Shown: positions 1 to 7,247 of the stretch, piece after piece
How positions within the stretch are numbered: the first letter of the stretch is position 1
Layout: every line of letters starts with the position of its first letter
DNA from: JBJXFY01 sp046155815
GTDB lineage: Bacteria > Verrucomicrobiota > Verrucomicrobiia > Limisphaerales > CAIMTB01
Length of the DNA: 13,015 nucleotides
Reading direction: 5' to 3'
Assembly: GCA_046155815.1 (NCBI GenBank)
Contig: JBJXFY010000006.1
Location: forward strand, 1-13,015
Notes under the pieces: generated by a model
What the model saw: the letters and a program-made list of their open reading frames with translations, nothing else
Databases searched by the model: none
Told to the model about the DNA's origin: nothing
Made by a program: the position numbers and the translations under genes

Positions 1-1664
1 CGGCCGAGCAGCCAGATGCCGGCGACCACGGCCACGAGCAGGAGCATCGAGCGTGCGGCCTTCCGGCCGAGGCCGCCCACGACCGTGCCGTAGCGGGTGC
101 TGAGCCAGTCGAAGGCCCGGTTGAATCCCTTGAAGAACGCCGCCACGGGGCCCTTTCCGGGCTTGGGCCTGCGCAGCAGCATCGCGGACAGCGCCGGGCT
201 GAGCGTCAGCGCGTTGATGACGGAGAACACCACCGCGACCGCGATGGTGATGGCGAACTGCTGGTAGAGCTGACCGGTCACGCCACCCATGAACGCCACC
301 GGCAGGAACACCGCGCACAGCACCAGGCCGATGGCCACGACCGGCCCGGAGACCTCCTTCATCGCCATCCGGGTCGCCTCGACAGGATCCTTGCCGTGCT
401 CGAGGTGGTGCTGCACCGCCTCGACCACGACGATCGCGTCGTCCACGACAATGCCGATGGCCAGCACGAGGCCGAACATCGTGAGCGTGTTGACGCTGAA
501 GCCCAGGACCGGGAAGAGGATGAAGACGCCCAGCAGCGACACCGGCACCGTCAGCATCGGGATGATCGTGGCCCGGAAGCTCTGCAGGAAGACGTACACG
601 ACGATGAGAACCAGCACGATCGCCTCGAAGAGCGTGTGCTCAATCTCCTTCATGGAGGCCACGATGGGCAGCGTTGAGTCGAGCGTGACGTCGTAGTCCA
701 TGTCGGGCGGGAAGCGCTCCTTCGCCGCCTCGAGGATCTTCCTCACGTTCGCGGCCGTCTCGATCGCGTTGGCGCCCGGCGCGAGGTAGATGCCGATGGC
801 GCCGGCCGGGGCCTTGTTCAGGCGCGCGCGGAGGTCGTAGGTCTGCGCACCCAGTTCCACGCGTCCCACGTCGCGGACCTTCACCTGCGAGCCGTCAGGG
901 TTCGAACGGATGATGATGTCCTCGAACTGCAGCGGGTCGCGCAGGAGCCCCAGCGCGCGGAGGTTGAACTGCATCTCCTGGCCGGGCGGCGCCGGCTCGG
1001 CGCCGACGCGGCCCGCGGGCGACTGCGCGTTCTGCTCGCGGATGGCCTTGGCCACGTCGTCGTGGTTGATGCCGAGGGAGGCGAGCTTGTCGGGCCGGAG
1101 CCAGACGCGCATCGAGTAGTCCTGCGCCGTGAAGTTCTTCACGTCGCCCACGCCCTTCACGCGCTTGATCGCGTCCACCAGGTTGATGTCCGCGTAGTTG
1201 CCGAGGAACACGGCGTCGTACGTCCCCTTGGGCGACGAGAGGCCGATGACCATCAGGATGTCCGGGCTGGAGCGGTTGACGACGACGCCCTCGCGCTTCA
1301 CGGCGTCGGGCAGCATGGCCTCGGCCTGGCCCACGCGGTTCTGCGTGTTGACCTGCATGATGTCCACGTCCGTGCCGACATCGAAAAGGACGTTGAGGGT
1401 GAGCTTGCCGTCGTTGGCGCTGAAGGACTGCAGGTAGAGCAGCTTGTCCACGCCGTTGACCTTGGACTCGATGGGCGTGGCCACGGACTCCATCACCGCC
1501 TCCGCGGCGGCGCCGCGGTAAGTGGTGGTCACCTGGATCATGGTCGGGCTGACCTGCGGGTACTCGCTGATGGGCAGGCGCGAGAGGCTGACCAGGCCCA
1601 CGATGACCGTCAGGATGGAGATCACCATCGCGACGATCGGCCGCCGAATGAAGAAATCGGCCAT
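1..1664 (-). CDS. RND efflux pump inner-membrane transporter (HAE1/AcrB family), 3' part beyond window
   Basis: Proton-driven pump subunit that takes substrates from the periplasm or inner membrane and passes them to an outer-membrane channel. About 554 residues of an expected ~1,050 are visible; the C-terminal half lies beyond the left edge. The start MADFFIRRPIVAMVI is the classic AcrB-type opening with the first membrane helix. The porter domain carries YRGAAAEAVMESVATPIES (about residues 49-67). Transmembrane segment 4 has GIVVDDAIVVVE with the two proton-relay aspartates at about 408-409, matching AcrB D407/D408. The ATG at 1664 lies 4 bases after the adaptor stop codon, so translation is probably coupled. 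Family membership is secure; the substrate (drug, solvent, dye) cannot be read from the sequence. No outer-membrane factor gene is visible and it may follow beyond the edge. Confidence 0.96.
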   Translation of the reverse strand, partial: MADFFIRRPIVAMVISILTVIVGLVSLSRLPISEYPQVSPTMIQVTTTYRGAAAEAVMESVATPIESKVNGVDKLLYLQSFSANDGKLTLNVLFDVGTDVDIMQVNTQNRVGQAEAMLPDAVKREGVVVNRSSPDILMVIGLSSPKGTYDAVFLGNYADINLVDAIKRVKGVGDVKNFTAQDYSMRVWLRPDKLASLGINHDDVAKAIREQNAQSPAGRVGAEPAPPGQEMQFNLRALGLLRDPLQFEDIIIRSNPDGSQVKVRDVGRVELGAQTYDLRARLNKAPAGAIGIYLAPGANAIETAANVRKILEAAKERFPPDMDYDVTLDSTLPIVASMKEIEHTLFEAIVLVLIVVYVFLQSFRATIIPMLTVPVSLLGVFILFPVLGFSVNTLTMFGLVLAIGIVVDDAIVVVEAVQHHLEHGKDPVEATRMAMKEVSGPVVAIGLVLCAVFLPVAFMGGVTGQLYQQFAITIAVAVVFSVINALTLSPALSAMLLRRPKPGKGPVAAFFKGFNRAFDWLSTRYGTVVGGLGRKAARSMLLLVAVVAGIWLLG

Positions 1665-1668
1665 GGCG

Positions 1669-2865
1669 TTACTGGTGGGCGGGCTTCGGGGCCGCCGCGG
1701 CGGAAGCGGCCGCGGCCATCTCCGCTGCGGTCATCGGCTGCACCGCCGCACCCTCGCGAACTTTCTGCAGGCCCTCGACCACGATGCGCTCGCCCGCCTT
1801 GAGGCCCGCGGTGACCAGCAGTCTGCCATCCAGCGCCTCGCCGATCTCCACGGCACGCTGGGTGGCGGTGTTGCTTTCCCCGATGACCCAGACGAAGCGC
1901 CTGCCCTGCAGTTCCGCCACGGCACGCTCGGGCACGAGCAGGCTGTCGGCCCGCGTGCCCAGGTTCACCTTGATGCGGGCGAACATGCCGGGGCGAAGGA
2001 TCTTCTCGGGGTTCGGAAACTCCGCCCGGACACGCAGCGTGCCGGTTTTCACGTCCACCGCGCGGTCAATGAAGACGAACCGGCCCCCTTCCGGATGCAC
2101 CGAGCCGTCGGCGAGGATCAGGGTGGCGGGCAGGTCGGCCACCCGCTTGCCGGTGGCCCGGGCCTGGGCCTCCGCCTTGAGATAATCCACCTCGCTCACC
2201 GCGCAGTAGAACCAGATGGGATCCAGTGTGGAGATGGTCGCGAGCAGCGTCGGCTCGCCCTTGCCCACCAGCTCGCCCACCGACACCTGCTTGGCACCGA
2301 TCAGTCCGCTGACCGGCGCCGCGACCTGGCAGTATCCCAGGTCAATCTGCGCGGCATCCACGCCCGCCTGGGCGGAGCGCAGGGACGCGCGGCCGGCATC
2401 CACCGAAGCCCGGGCGTTGTCCAGGTCCTGCTGCGGAATCGCCTTCTTCGCGGCGAGGGGCTCGAGGCGGCCCACGTCCGTCTCAAACTTCTTCAGCGCC
2501 GCCTCGGCCTGCCCCAGCACTCCCTGGGCGGCCGCGAGCGCTTCCTCGAAGGGCCGGCGATCAAGCTGGAAGAGCGGGTCGCCTTCCCGGACCTCGGTGC
2601 CCTCGATGAACAGAATCTTCTCCACGAAGGCCACGACGCGGGCCCGCACCTCCACGTTCTGCGGCGAATCCAGCTGGCCGATGATTTCGGTGTGGATGGG
2701 GACGTTGGTTGCCGCGACAGCCAGCACCACGACCGCCGGCGGCGGCGGCGGCGCGGGCGCCTCCTCCCGGCACGCGGGCAGCACCAGAAGCAGCCCTGTT
2801 GCCAGGAAAGCCGCTCGCCGATGGCTGCATCCGGCGGGCCACCGGCGATCTCGGATCGTACTCAT
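1669..2865 (-). CDS. RND efflux periplasmic adaptor lipoprotein (membrane-fusion protein, AcrA-like)
   Basis: Periplasmic adaptor that bridges the RND pump to an outer-membrane channel; 398 residues, normal for the family. The N-terminus has arginines, a hydrophobic stretch (about 20-31) and a lipobox-like LPAC with Cys32, so it is probably a lipoprotein, followed by a proline-rich linker. Two half-lipoyl segments flank a helical hairpin: VRARVVAFVEKILFIEGTEV (about 73-92) and YCQVAAPVSGLIGAKQVSVG (about 178-197). The hairpin is at about 105-172, and beta-barrel and membrane-proximal regions follow. The frame stays open to 3063, but the start at 2865 is preferred because it gives a proper signal sequence and has AGGA at 2875-2878, nine bases upstream. 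It is the first gene of the pump operon. No local regulator gene accompanies it. Confidence 0.95.
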   Translation of the reverse strand: MSTIRDRRWPAGCSHRRAAFLATGLLLVLPACREEAPAPPPPPAVVVLAVAATNVPIHTEIIGQLDSPQNVEVRARVVAFVEKILFIEGTEVREGDPLFQLDRRPFEEALAAAQGVLGQAEAALKKFETDVGRLEPLAAKKAIPQQDLDNARASVDAGRASLRSAQAGVDAAQIDLGYCQVAAPVSGLIGAKQVSVGELVGKGEPTLLATISTLDPIWFYCAVSEVDYLKAEAQARATGKRVADLPATLILADGSVHPEGGRFVFIDRAVDVKTGTLRVRAEFPNPEKILRPGMFARIKVNLGTRADSLLVPERAVAELQGRRFVWVIGESNTATQRAVEIGEALDGRLLVTAGLKAGERIVVEGLQKVREGAAVQPMTAAEMAAAASAAAAPKPAHQ

Positions 2866-2985
2866 GCTTGGTTGTCCTGCTTCCTGTGCATCCTGGTTTC
2901 GTACCCGTCTGTCACCTGCCGGATGAAGCCATCCTTGCGATGACCCGAGGGCCGGGATCCCCCGTGGTAGGCAGCAGGTTATGGA

Positions 2986-3023
2986 CCGTGAACCGCTTGG
3001 GAGAGTACCGGTCGCCTTCACGG
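2986..3023. repeat. 7-base inverted repeat, possible operator of the RND operon
   Basis: CCGTGAA (2986-2992) and TTCACGG (3017-3023) are perfect inverted repeats 24 bases apart, 121-158 bases upstream of the adaptor start. This could be a regulator-binding site for the efflux operon, but a 7-base repeat can arise by chance. No regulator is encoded nearby. Confidence 0.3.
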
Positions 3024-3216
3024 CAGTCTTGAAAATTCGCATGCCGTCAGTTGCCCGATGCATTCCGGCACCGCCCCCGGTGTCTCACAACCGTCCGCTT
3101 GGCGGAGCACCGCAAGGAGGCGGGAACCGAGGGCCCGGGGCGAGATGCGACGACTTTGATGTTTCACGCCCCGGCGGCCCAGACCCACGGACTGGATCCT
3201 GAACCGGACGACCTCA

Positions 3217-3258
3217 GGCCGCCATTCCGACTGCGGCGGCCGGGGCTTCGTGCCCGGC
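3217..3258 (-). terminator. GC-rich hairpins downstream of the acyltransferase gene, possible terminator
   Basis: GGCCGCC (3217-3223) pairs perfectly with GGCGGCC (3235-3241) across an 11-base loop. An overlapping GCCGGG/CCCGGC stem at 3239-3258 has a TTCG-containing loop. Both lie about 60-100 bases past the acyltransferase stop on the minus strand. There is no T-tract, so this is not a textbook intrinsic terminator. It could be a transcript-end stem or chance in GC-rich DNA. Confidence 0.3.
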
Positions 3259-3318
3259 TTTCCACAGCAGCCGGGGGGGCGCTGGGCCGGGACGGGCGCG
3301 CGATGGCGGGAGGCGGTC

Positions 3319-4614
3319 CTAGAAGCGCCGCGATGAGGGCAGGGGATTGCCCGCCAGGAACTGGCCGGCCACCCCGCGAACCCAGGCCGGCAATACGCGT
3401 TCGCGGCGACGGCCATTGAGCACCCAGCCAACGAACGTTGACCGCACAAAGAGGTCATAGGTGAGCAGCGAGATGGCAACCGTCAATGCGGTGACCAAGG
3501 CGAGCTTGAGCGGCCAGTGCAGCGGCAGTTCGGCCACGGCCACCTGCAACCAGACCACGATCGGCAGGTGGATCAGATACATCCAGTAGGACGAGTCGGC
3601 GACGTAGCGGATGAAGGTGTTCGGGCGAGGGCACAGCTTCCGGAAAACGCCGATCGTCAGGAGTACCAGCGACCACATCGTCAGGGCGTAGCCCAGGGCA
3701 TAGGCCACATGCGCGGCCAGGTAGTCGGGATGTGCCGGGTCACGTTCGATCCCGCCCAGCCCCAGGATGGCGGCGATGCCGGCGGCAGCCATGATCCAGC
3801 GCGCCGTCGTGAGCCGGGCCAACCTCGGGATCAGCCCGCGTTGCCGGCCCAGCATCCAGCCAACGGCGAAGAATCCGCCGTAGATGGCCAGCGCCGGGAG
3901 ATGCGGCCATAGCGATTTGTCCGGCGTGTCCATGTCCCAGAAACTCATGAACCACAGCGCGGCGGCTGTTGGCACCGCGAGGATCGGCAGGGACACAGGC
4001 GAGTGGGCCAGCCACGCAACAACGGCGTCGGCCCGGCGAACCAGGGCTTCCCTCCACGATGCGGTCGAGCCCGGCAATCCTCGCGCGACGAGAACCAGCG
4101 CGGTGATCAACATGAGGTAGTAGAGAAACCAGAGATGCGATCCCGCGAAGATCCCGGCCGGCAGCGTTGCGAGGGATTGGAAGCCGCCGACCAGGCCGGC
4201 CCGGACATCCGCGTCGCCGCGCAGGCTGGCGGAACCCATGATCCAGCCTGAGATGACCAGCGGTCGCAGGATGAACCAACCGACGACAAACGGCACCCCG
4301 AGGCGGATCGCCCGTGAGCGGATGAAGTCGGCCGTGCCCTTGCGATGCAGGGTCACTTGGCTGAAGAAGCCCGCCAGCAGGAAGAACAGCTCCATGCGGA
4401 ACGCGTGGCTGACCGCTACGAACACGGCCACCAGCGGGCTGGTCGAGACGTCCTGCACCGCCCAGCCCATGAAGACCGGCATGAACGACAGGCTTGCGTG
4501 GAACACGACGCCCAGCACGAGCGCGAACGCCCGCGTGGCGTCCAGGTGATCCAGGCGCGAGGGGGCCGGCGGCAGCGGCGCGGCGCGCGCGGACGGGGCG
4601 GCGGAGGAGGCCAT
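3319..4614 (-). CDS. Acyltransferase-3 family integral membrane protein (OafA/MdoC-like)
   Basis: Multi-pass inner-membrane enzyme of the family that moves acyl groups onto extracytoplasmic sugars, glucans or other acceptors; 431 residues with about ten hydrophobic segments. After a 20-residue Ala/Pro-rich leader comes RLDHLDATRAFALVLGVVFH, with Arg28 and His39 eleven residues apart, the invariant pair of the family's first helix. RAIR (101-104) then matches the RxxR motif at a cytoplasmic loop. The remainder, including WFLYYLMLITALVLV and YVADSSYWMYLIHLPIVV, is typical of this family. Closest resemblance is to the MdoC/OpgC-like branch, but the acceptor and acyl donor cannot be assigned. The ATG at 4614 has no clear Shine-Dalgarno; it lies 39 bases after the upstream CIA30-like gene and may share its transcript. 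Confidence 0.88.
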   Translation of the reverse strand: MASSAAPSARAAPLPPAPSRLDHLDATRAFALVLGVVFHASLSFMPVFMGWAVQDVSTSPLVAVFVAVSHAFRMELFFLLAGFFSQVTLHRKGTADFIRSRAIRLGVPFVVGWFILRPLVISGWIMGSASLRGDADVRAGLVGGFQSLATLPAGIFAGSHLWFLYYLMLITALVLVARGLPGSTASWREALVRRADAVVAWLAHSPVSLPILAVPTAAALWFMSFWDMDTPDKSLWPHLPALAIYGGFFAVGWMLGRQRGLIPRLARLTTARWIMAAAGIAAILGLGGIERDPAHPDYLAAHVAYALGYALTMWSLVLLTIGVFRKLCPRPNTFIRYVADSSYWMYLIHLPIVVWLQVAVAELPLHWPLKLALVTALTVAISLLTYDLFVRSTFVGWVLNGRRRERVLPAWVRGVAGQFLAGNPLPSSRRF

Positions 4615-4653
4615 GCGGGCGGGGGAAAATGGAGGTGGCGTGGCCGGCGCGGC

Positions 4654-5271
4654 TCAGTAGAAGCCGAGCTCGTCCACTTCGTAGCCGAACGCATCCTTGG
4701 CCATGCCAAACGAGACCAGGTTGACGCTGGTGATGGACTTCAGGTTGAGCGGGATCGGCTCCGACCACGCGCGCTTCAGGTCCTTGAACGGGATGCGCAC
4801 CTCTTGAAACTCACCGCGCTGGCCGGCAATCGGCGTGCCGGTGTGGTAGTCGAAGTTGGTGATTTCGGAGCTGCCGACCTGCACGCAGAGGATGCCCTTG
4901 GTGACCTTCACGCGCAGGCGGATTCCCGTGTAGCCGGTCATGTCCTTCGGGCTCCCATCGGCGGAGAGCAGCGAAACGAGGCTGATGAACGCGGGGACGC
5001 CGCGTCCGGGCACAAGATCGCCTTTCACCACGAGCACGCCGTTCTCGCACTTCTGCGTCGCCTGCGAGCTGCTGCCAACCTCCTTGTCCTGGATCAGGAG
5101 GCGTCCTGCACCGTGCTTGTTGAGCTTGGCGTCCGAGTAATCGTCGAGCAGCAGCGGCGCCTTGGCCGATGCGGCCGCCAGGGCGCCGAACGCGAGCAGC
5201 GTGCCGAGGCAGGCGACTGCCACGAAGGGGCGGCGGGCGGTGAGGGCGGAGGAGTCGGGGCGTGGGGTCAT
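4654..5271 (-). CDS. Secreted CIA30-like (NADH:ubiquinone oxidoreductase intermediate-associated protein 30 fold) protein
   Basis: A 205-residue exported protein of unknown role. Residues 1-36 form a signal peptide: basic start with RR, hydrophobic VAVACLGTLLAFGALAAA, probable cleavage near ASA-KA. The mature part begins LLLDDYSD and contains YTGIRLRVKV, then VRIPFKDLKRAW and a final F-G-Y-E-V-D-E-L-G-F-Y. That series of beta-strands resembles the CIA30/galactose-binding-like domain, which in bacteria occurs in secreted proteins and probably binds ligands or carbohydrates. The assignment rests on pattern recognition and is moderate. It is transcribed divergently from the sigma-factor gene. 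Its upstream region carries one arm of the inverted promoter-like pair, so it is a likely target of that sigma factor. No clear Shine-Dalgarno precedes the ATG. Confidence 0.7.
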   Translation of the reverse strand: MTPRPDSSALTARRPFVAVACLGTLLAFGALAAASAKAPLLLDDYSDAKLNKHGAGRLLIQDKEVGSSSQATQKCENGVLVVKGDLVPGRGVPAFISLVSLLSADGSPKDMTGYTGIRLRVKVTKGILCVQVGSSEITNFDYHTGTPIAGQRGEFQEVRIPFKDLKRAWSEPIPLNLKSITSVNLVSFGMAKDAFGYEVDELGFY

Positions 5272-5323
5272 GGGTTTGTGGGATCAATGGGCCCGATCGC
5301 TCGGTGGCCCGCGATTTCGCCTG

Positions 5324-5363
5324 CAGGTGCCCGAATCGGCGCTCCCGGTGACAGGGAATCTTC
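5324..5363 (-). promoter_or_regulatory. Candidate ECF promoter (copy B) for the CIA30-like gene
   Basis: On the minus strand, reading from 5363, the sequence is GAAGATTCCCTGTCACCGG, then 12 bases, then GGGCACCTG (5332-5324). It matches copy A in opposite orientation, with one extra base before CTGTCACC and identical spacing after it. TGTCACC would be the -35 element and GGCACCT would lie in the -10 region; TGTCAC-type -35 elements are known for some ECF groups such as ECF41. Transcription would run toward the start at 5271. Confidence 0.55.
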
Positions 5364-5427
5364 ATGGAGGAAGGACCGGCCTGCCCCTTGAGCGGCTGGT
5401 CAATTCGGGTAGCCTCCCCGAGCCGCC

Positions 5428-5466
5428 GAAGATTTCTGTCACCGGCCCCGGGTTTTCCGGCACTTG
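5428..5466 (+). promoter_or_regulatory. Candidate autoregulatory ECF promoter (copy A) for the sigma-factor gene
   Basis: The plus strand carries GAAGATTTCTGTCACCGG (5428-5445), 12 bases, then CGGCACTTG (5458-5466). The layout is the same as copy B on the other strand. TGTCACC at 5437-5443 fits an ECF -35 element and GGCACTT falls at -10 distance. Initiation would be expected near 5472-5475, only about 10-25 bases before the candidate start codons. This favours a start at 5486 or 5498 over 5480. Confidence 0.55.
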
Positions 5467-5485
5467 TCCGGGAAGCGTGATGCCC

Positions 5486-7138
5486 ATGGCTGACACAATG
5501 ACCCCCATCGAGCTGGTCCCGGATGCCGGGCTGGTCGCCGCCTGCATGGACGGCGACCGCGACGCCTTCGGCCGGATCGTGGAGCGCTATCAGCGTCTCC
5601 TCTGCTCGCTGGCGTACTCCGCGACGGGGAGCCTGTGCGAGAGCGAGGACCTGGCGCAGGAGGCCTTTCTCGATGCCTGGCGCCAGCTTCACACCCTGCG
5701 CGAGCCGGAGAAGCTGCGTCCGTGGCTGTGCGGCATCCTGCGGTTCAAGATCGGGCGGCTGCGTCGTTCGGCGGGGCGGGAACCGGTCCGCCAGGCGGAG
5801 CCGCTGGATGCGGCGGCGGAGATGCCCTCGGGCGACGAGCCGGCCGCGGACCTGGCGATGAACAGGGAGGAGCAGGCGATCCTGTGGAGCGCCCTGGAGC
5901 GCGTGCCCGAGGTGTACCGCGAACCGCTGGTGCTCTATTACCGCGAGCATCGTTCCGTGGAGCATGTGGCCGCCGCGCTTGATCTGACGGAGGACGCGGT
6001 CAAGCAACGGCTCGCGCGCGGCCGGAGGGTCTTGCAGGAGCGGGTGCTGTCCTTCGTGGAAGGCGCGCTGTCGCGGAGCACGCCCGGACGCGTGTTCACG
6101 CTCAGCGTGCTGGCGGCACTGCCGGCGTGGGCGCCTCCGGCCAAGGCCGCCGGGATCGGGGCGGCCGTGGCGGGCGGCGGCGTGATGGCCAAGTCCACGG
6201 GGATCGCGGCGCTCGTGGCTTCCAGCTCGGGCGTGGTATCCGCGGTGCTGGCGTTGCGCGCCAGTCTCGACCAGGCGCGGACGCCGCGGGAGCGCCGCGC
6301 GGTGGTCAAGATCACGGTGGTGGCGTTCTTCGGCGCGCTGGGCCTGCTGGGCGTCCTGTACCTGCTGCGGGCGGCGGCGTTCCGCTGGCCGGAAGGCCGG
6401 TTGGTCCTCGCGGCCATCACCCAGGCGCTGGTGCTGGCGTTCATCCTTGGCTGGCCCGTGGCGATGCTGCGGATCATGCGCCGGATGCGCACGCTGCGCT
6501 CGGCGGAGCGACGGCGGCATCCGGAGCTGTTCCGCGACTCCCGGGATCAGGTGGGTTCCACCGCCGGCGAATACCGCAGCCGGTGGAAGCTGCTCGGCGC
6601 GCCGCTCGTGCATGTCCGCTTTTCCTCCCCGGATGCCGGTGAACCGCCCGTCTTCGGATGGATTGCCGGCGGGGACCGCGCCTATGGGCTCCTGTTTGCA
6701 TGGGGCGGGTATGCCGTCGCGCCGTTCAGCATCGGGGCCGTCGCGATCGGAATCTTTGCCCTGGGCACGGTCAGCTTCGGCGTGATTTCCGTCGGCACGG
6801 CAGGCGTCGGCCTGCTGGCCATCGGCTGCATGGCCGTGGGGGTGAGAGCCTATGGGTGGCTGTCCGCGCTCGGCTGGCAAGCGGCGGCAGGCGGCGGCTT
6901 TTCCGTTGCCCGGATCGCCGCGGAAGGACCGGTGGCCTTCGCGCCGCACGTCAACGACGCCCTCGCGCGGCAAATGCTGGCCGCGCCACCGGAGGGGAAC
7001 CAGTTCATCTTCCTGATCGTCGTCTCGCTGGTCTCGATCATCCCGGTCGCCGGCTACGCGTGGGCGGTGAGAAGGCGGATGGGCGGGCGGGCGGTGCCTG
7101 ACCAGTGCGCCCAGCCCTCACCCCATGAGCCTGGATGA
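5486..7138 (+). CDS. ECF RNA polymerase sigma factor fused to a C-terminal multi-pass membrane domain
   Basis: Directs RNA polymerase to a small promoter set and, from its C-terminus, is probably membrane-tethered; 550 residues against about 180-200 for a simple ECF factor. The sigma-2 domain spans about 23-95, with DAFGRIVERYQRLLCSLAY and the region-2 motif EDLAQEAFLDAWRQL. The sigma-4 domain spans about 130-188 and ends in the helix-turn-helix SVEHVAAALDLTEDAVKQRL. Beyond about 200 come an Ala/Gly stretch, membrane helices at about 272-295 and 305-327, a soluble basic segment, a Gly-patterned hydrophobic block at about 405-452 with G every 4-5 residues, and a last helix at 507-528. In-frame ATGs are at 5480, 5486 and 5498. 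5486 is chosen because GGGAAG at 5470-5475 sits ten bases upstream. No separate anti-sigma gene is adjacent, so the membrane part may serve as sensor or brake (inference). Confidence 0.9.
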   Translation: MADTMTPIELVPDAGLVAACMDGDRDAFGRIVERYQRLLCSLAYSATGSLCESEDLAQEAFLDAWRQLHTLREPEKLRPWLCGILRFKIGRLRRSAGREPVRQAEPLDAAAEMPSGDEPAADLAMNREEQAILWSALERVPEVYREPLVLYYREHRSVEHVAAALDLTEDAVKQRLARGRRVLQERVLSFVEGALSRSTPGRVFTLSVLAALPAWAPPAKAAGIGAAVAGGGVMAKSTGIAALVASSSGVVSAVLALRASLDQARTPRERRAVVKITVVAFFGALGLLGVLYLLRAAAFRWPEGRLVLAAITQALVLAFILGWPVAMLRIMRRMRTLRSAERRRHPELFRDSRDQVGSTAGEYRSRWKLLGAPLVHVRFSSPDAGEPPVFGWIAGGDRAYGLLFAWGGYAVAPFSIGAVAIGIFALGTVSFGVISVGTAGVGLLAIGCMAVGVRAYGWLSALGWQAAAGGGFSVARIAAEGPVAFAPHVNDALARQMLAAPPEGNQFIFLIVVSLVSIIPVAGYAWAVRRRMGGRAVPDQCAQPSPHEPG

Positions 7139-7247
7139 CGAAGGTGCGGCTGCCGTCGGCCGGGGACGGACTCCCGGCGCGCCGCGATGCGTCCCCCGTC
7201 GCCGGCGTACGGATTGCGGCGGTTTCCACCTTCCGCCGGCGGCCCTG
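7139..7247. terminator. Convergent intergenic region with a possible hairpin
   Basis: 109 bases between the converging stops of the sigma-factor and aspA genes. CGGCGG (7217-7222) pairs with CCGCCG (7233-7238) over a 10-base loop, and a wider GCCGGCG/CGCCGGC pair (7201-7207 with 7234-7240) encloses it. Either could act for both strands, but no T-tract follows in either direction. Confidence 0.3.

Larger units (their letters stand above)
2866..3318. other. 453-base non-coding region upstream of the RND operon
   Basis: The region lies between the acyltransferase stop and the adaptor start, both on the minus strand, so it should hold the terminator of the former and the promoter of the latter. 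Overlapping frames are open only because of the high GC content, and none looks like a protein family. It contains a 7-base inverted repeat around 2986-3023 and two GC-rich hairpins around 3217-3258. I could not identify a convincing -35/-10 pair. Confidence 0.6.

Noticed and set aside
2910..2916. Another TGTCACC on the plus strand near the RND adaptor start
   Set aside because: It points away from the operon, has no plus-strand gene downstream and lacks the second conserved block.
2866..3063. 66-residue N-terminal extension of the RND adaptor
   Set aside because: It would bury the lipoprotein signal, while the start at 2865 has a Shine-Dalgarno and a normal signal sequence.
5162..5485. Upstream extension of the sigma-factor frame
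   Set aside because: It would run through the divergent promoter pair and into the CIA30-like gene. Its residues look random, whereas sigma homology begins just after 5486.
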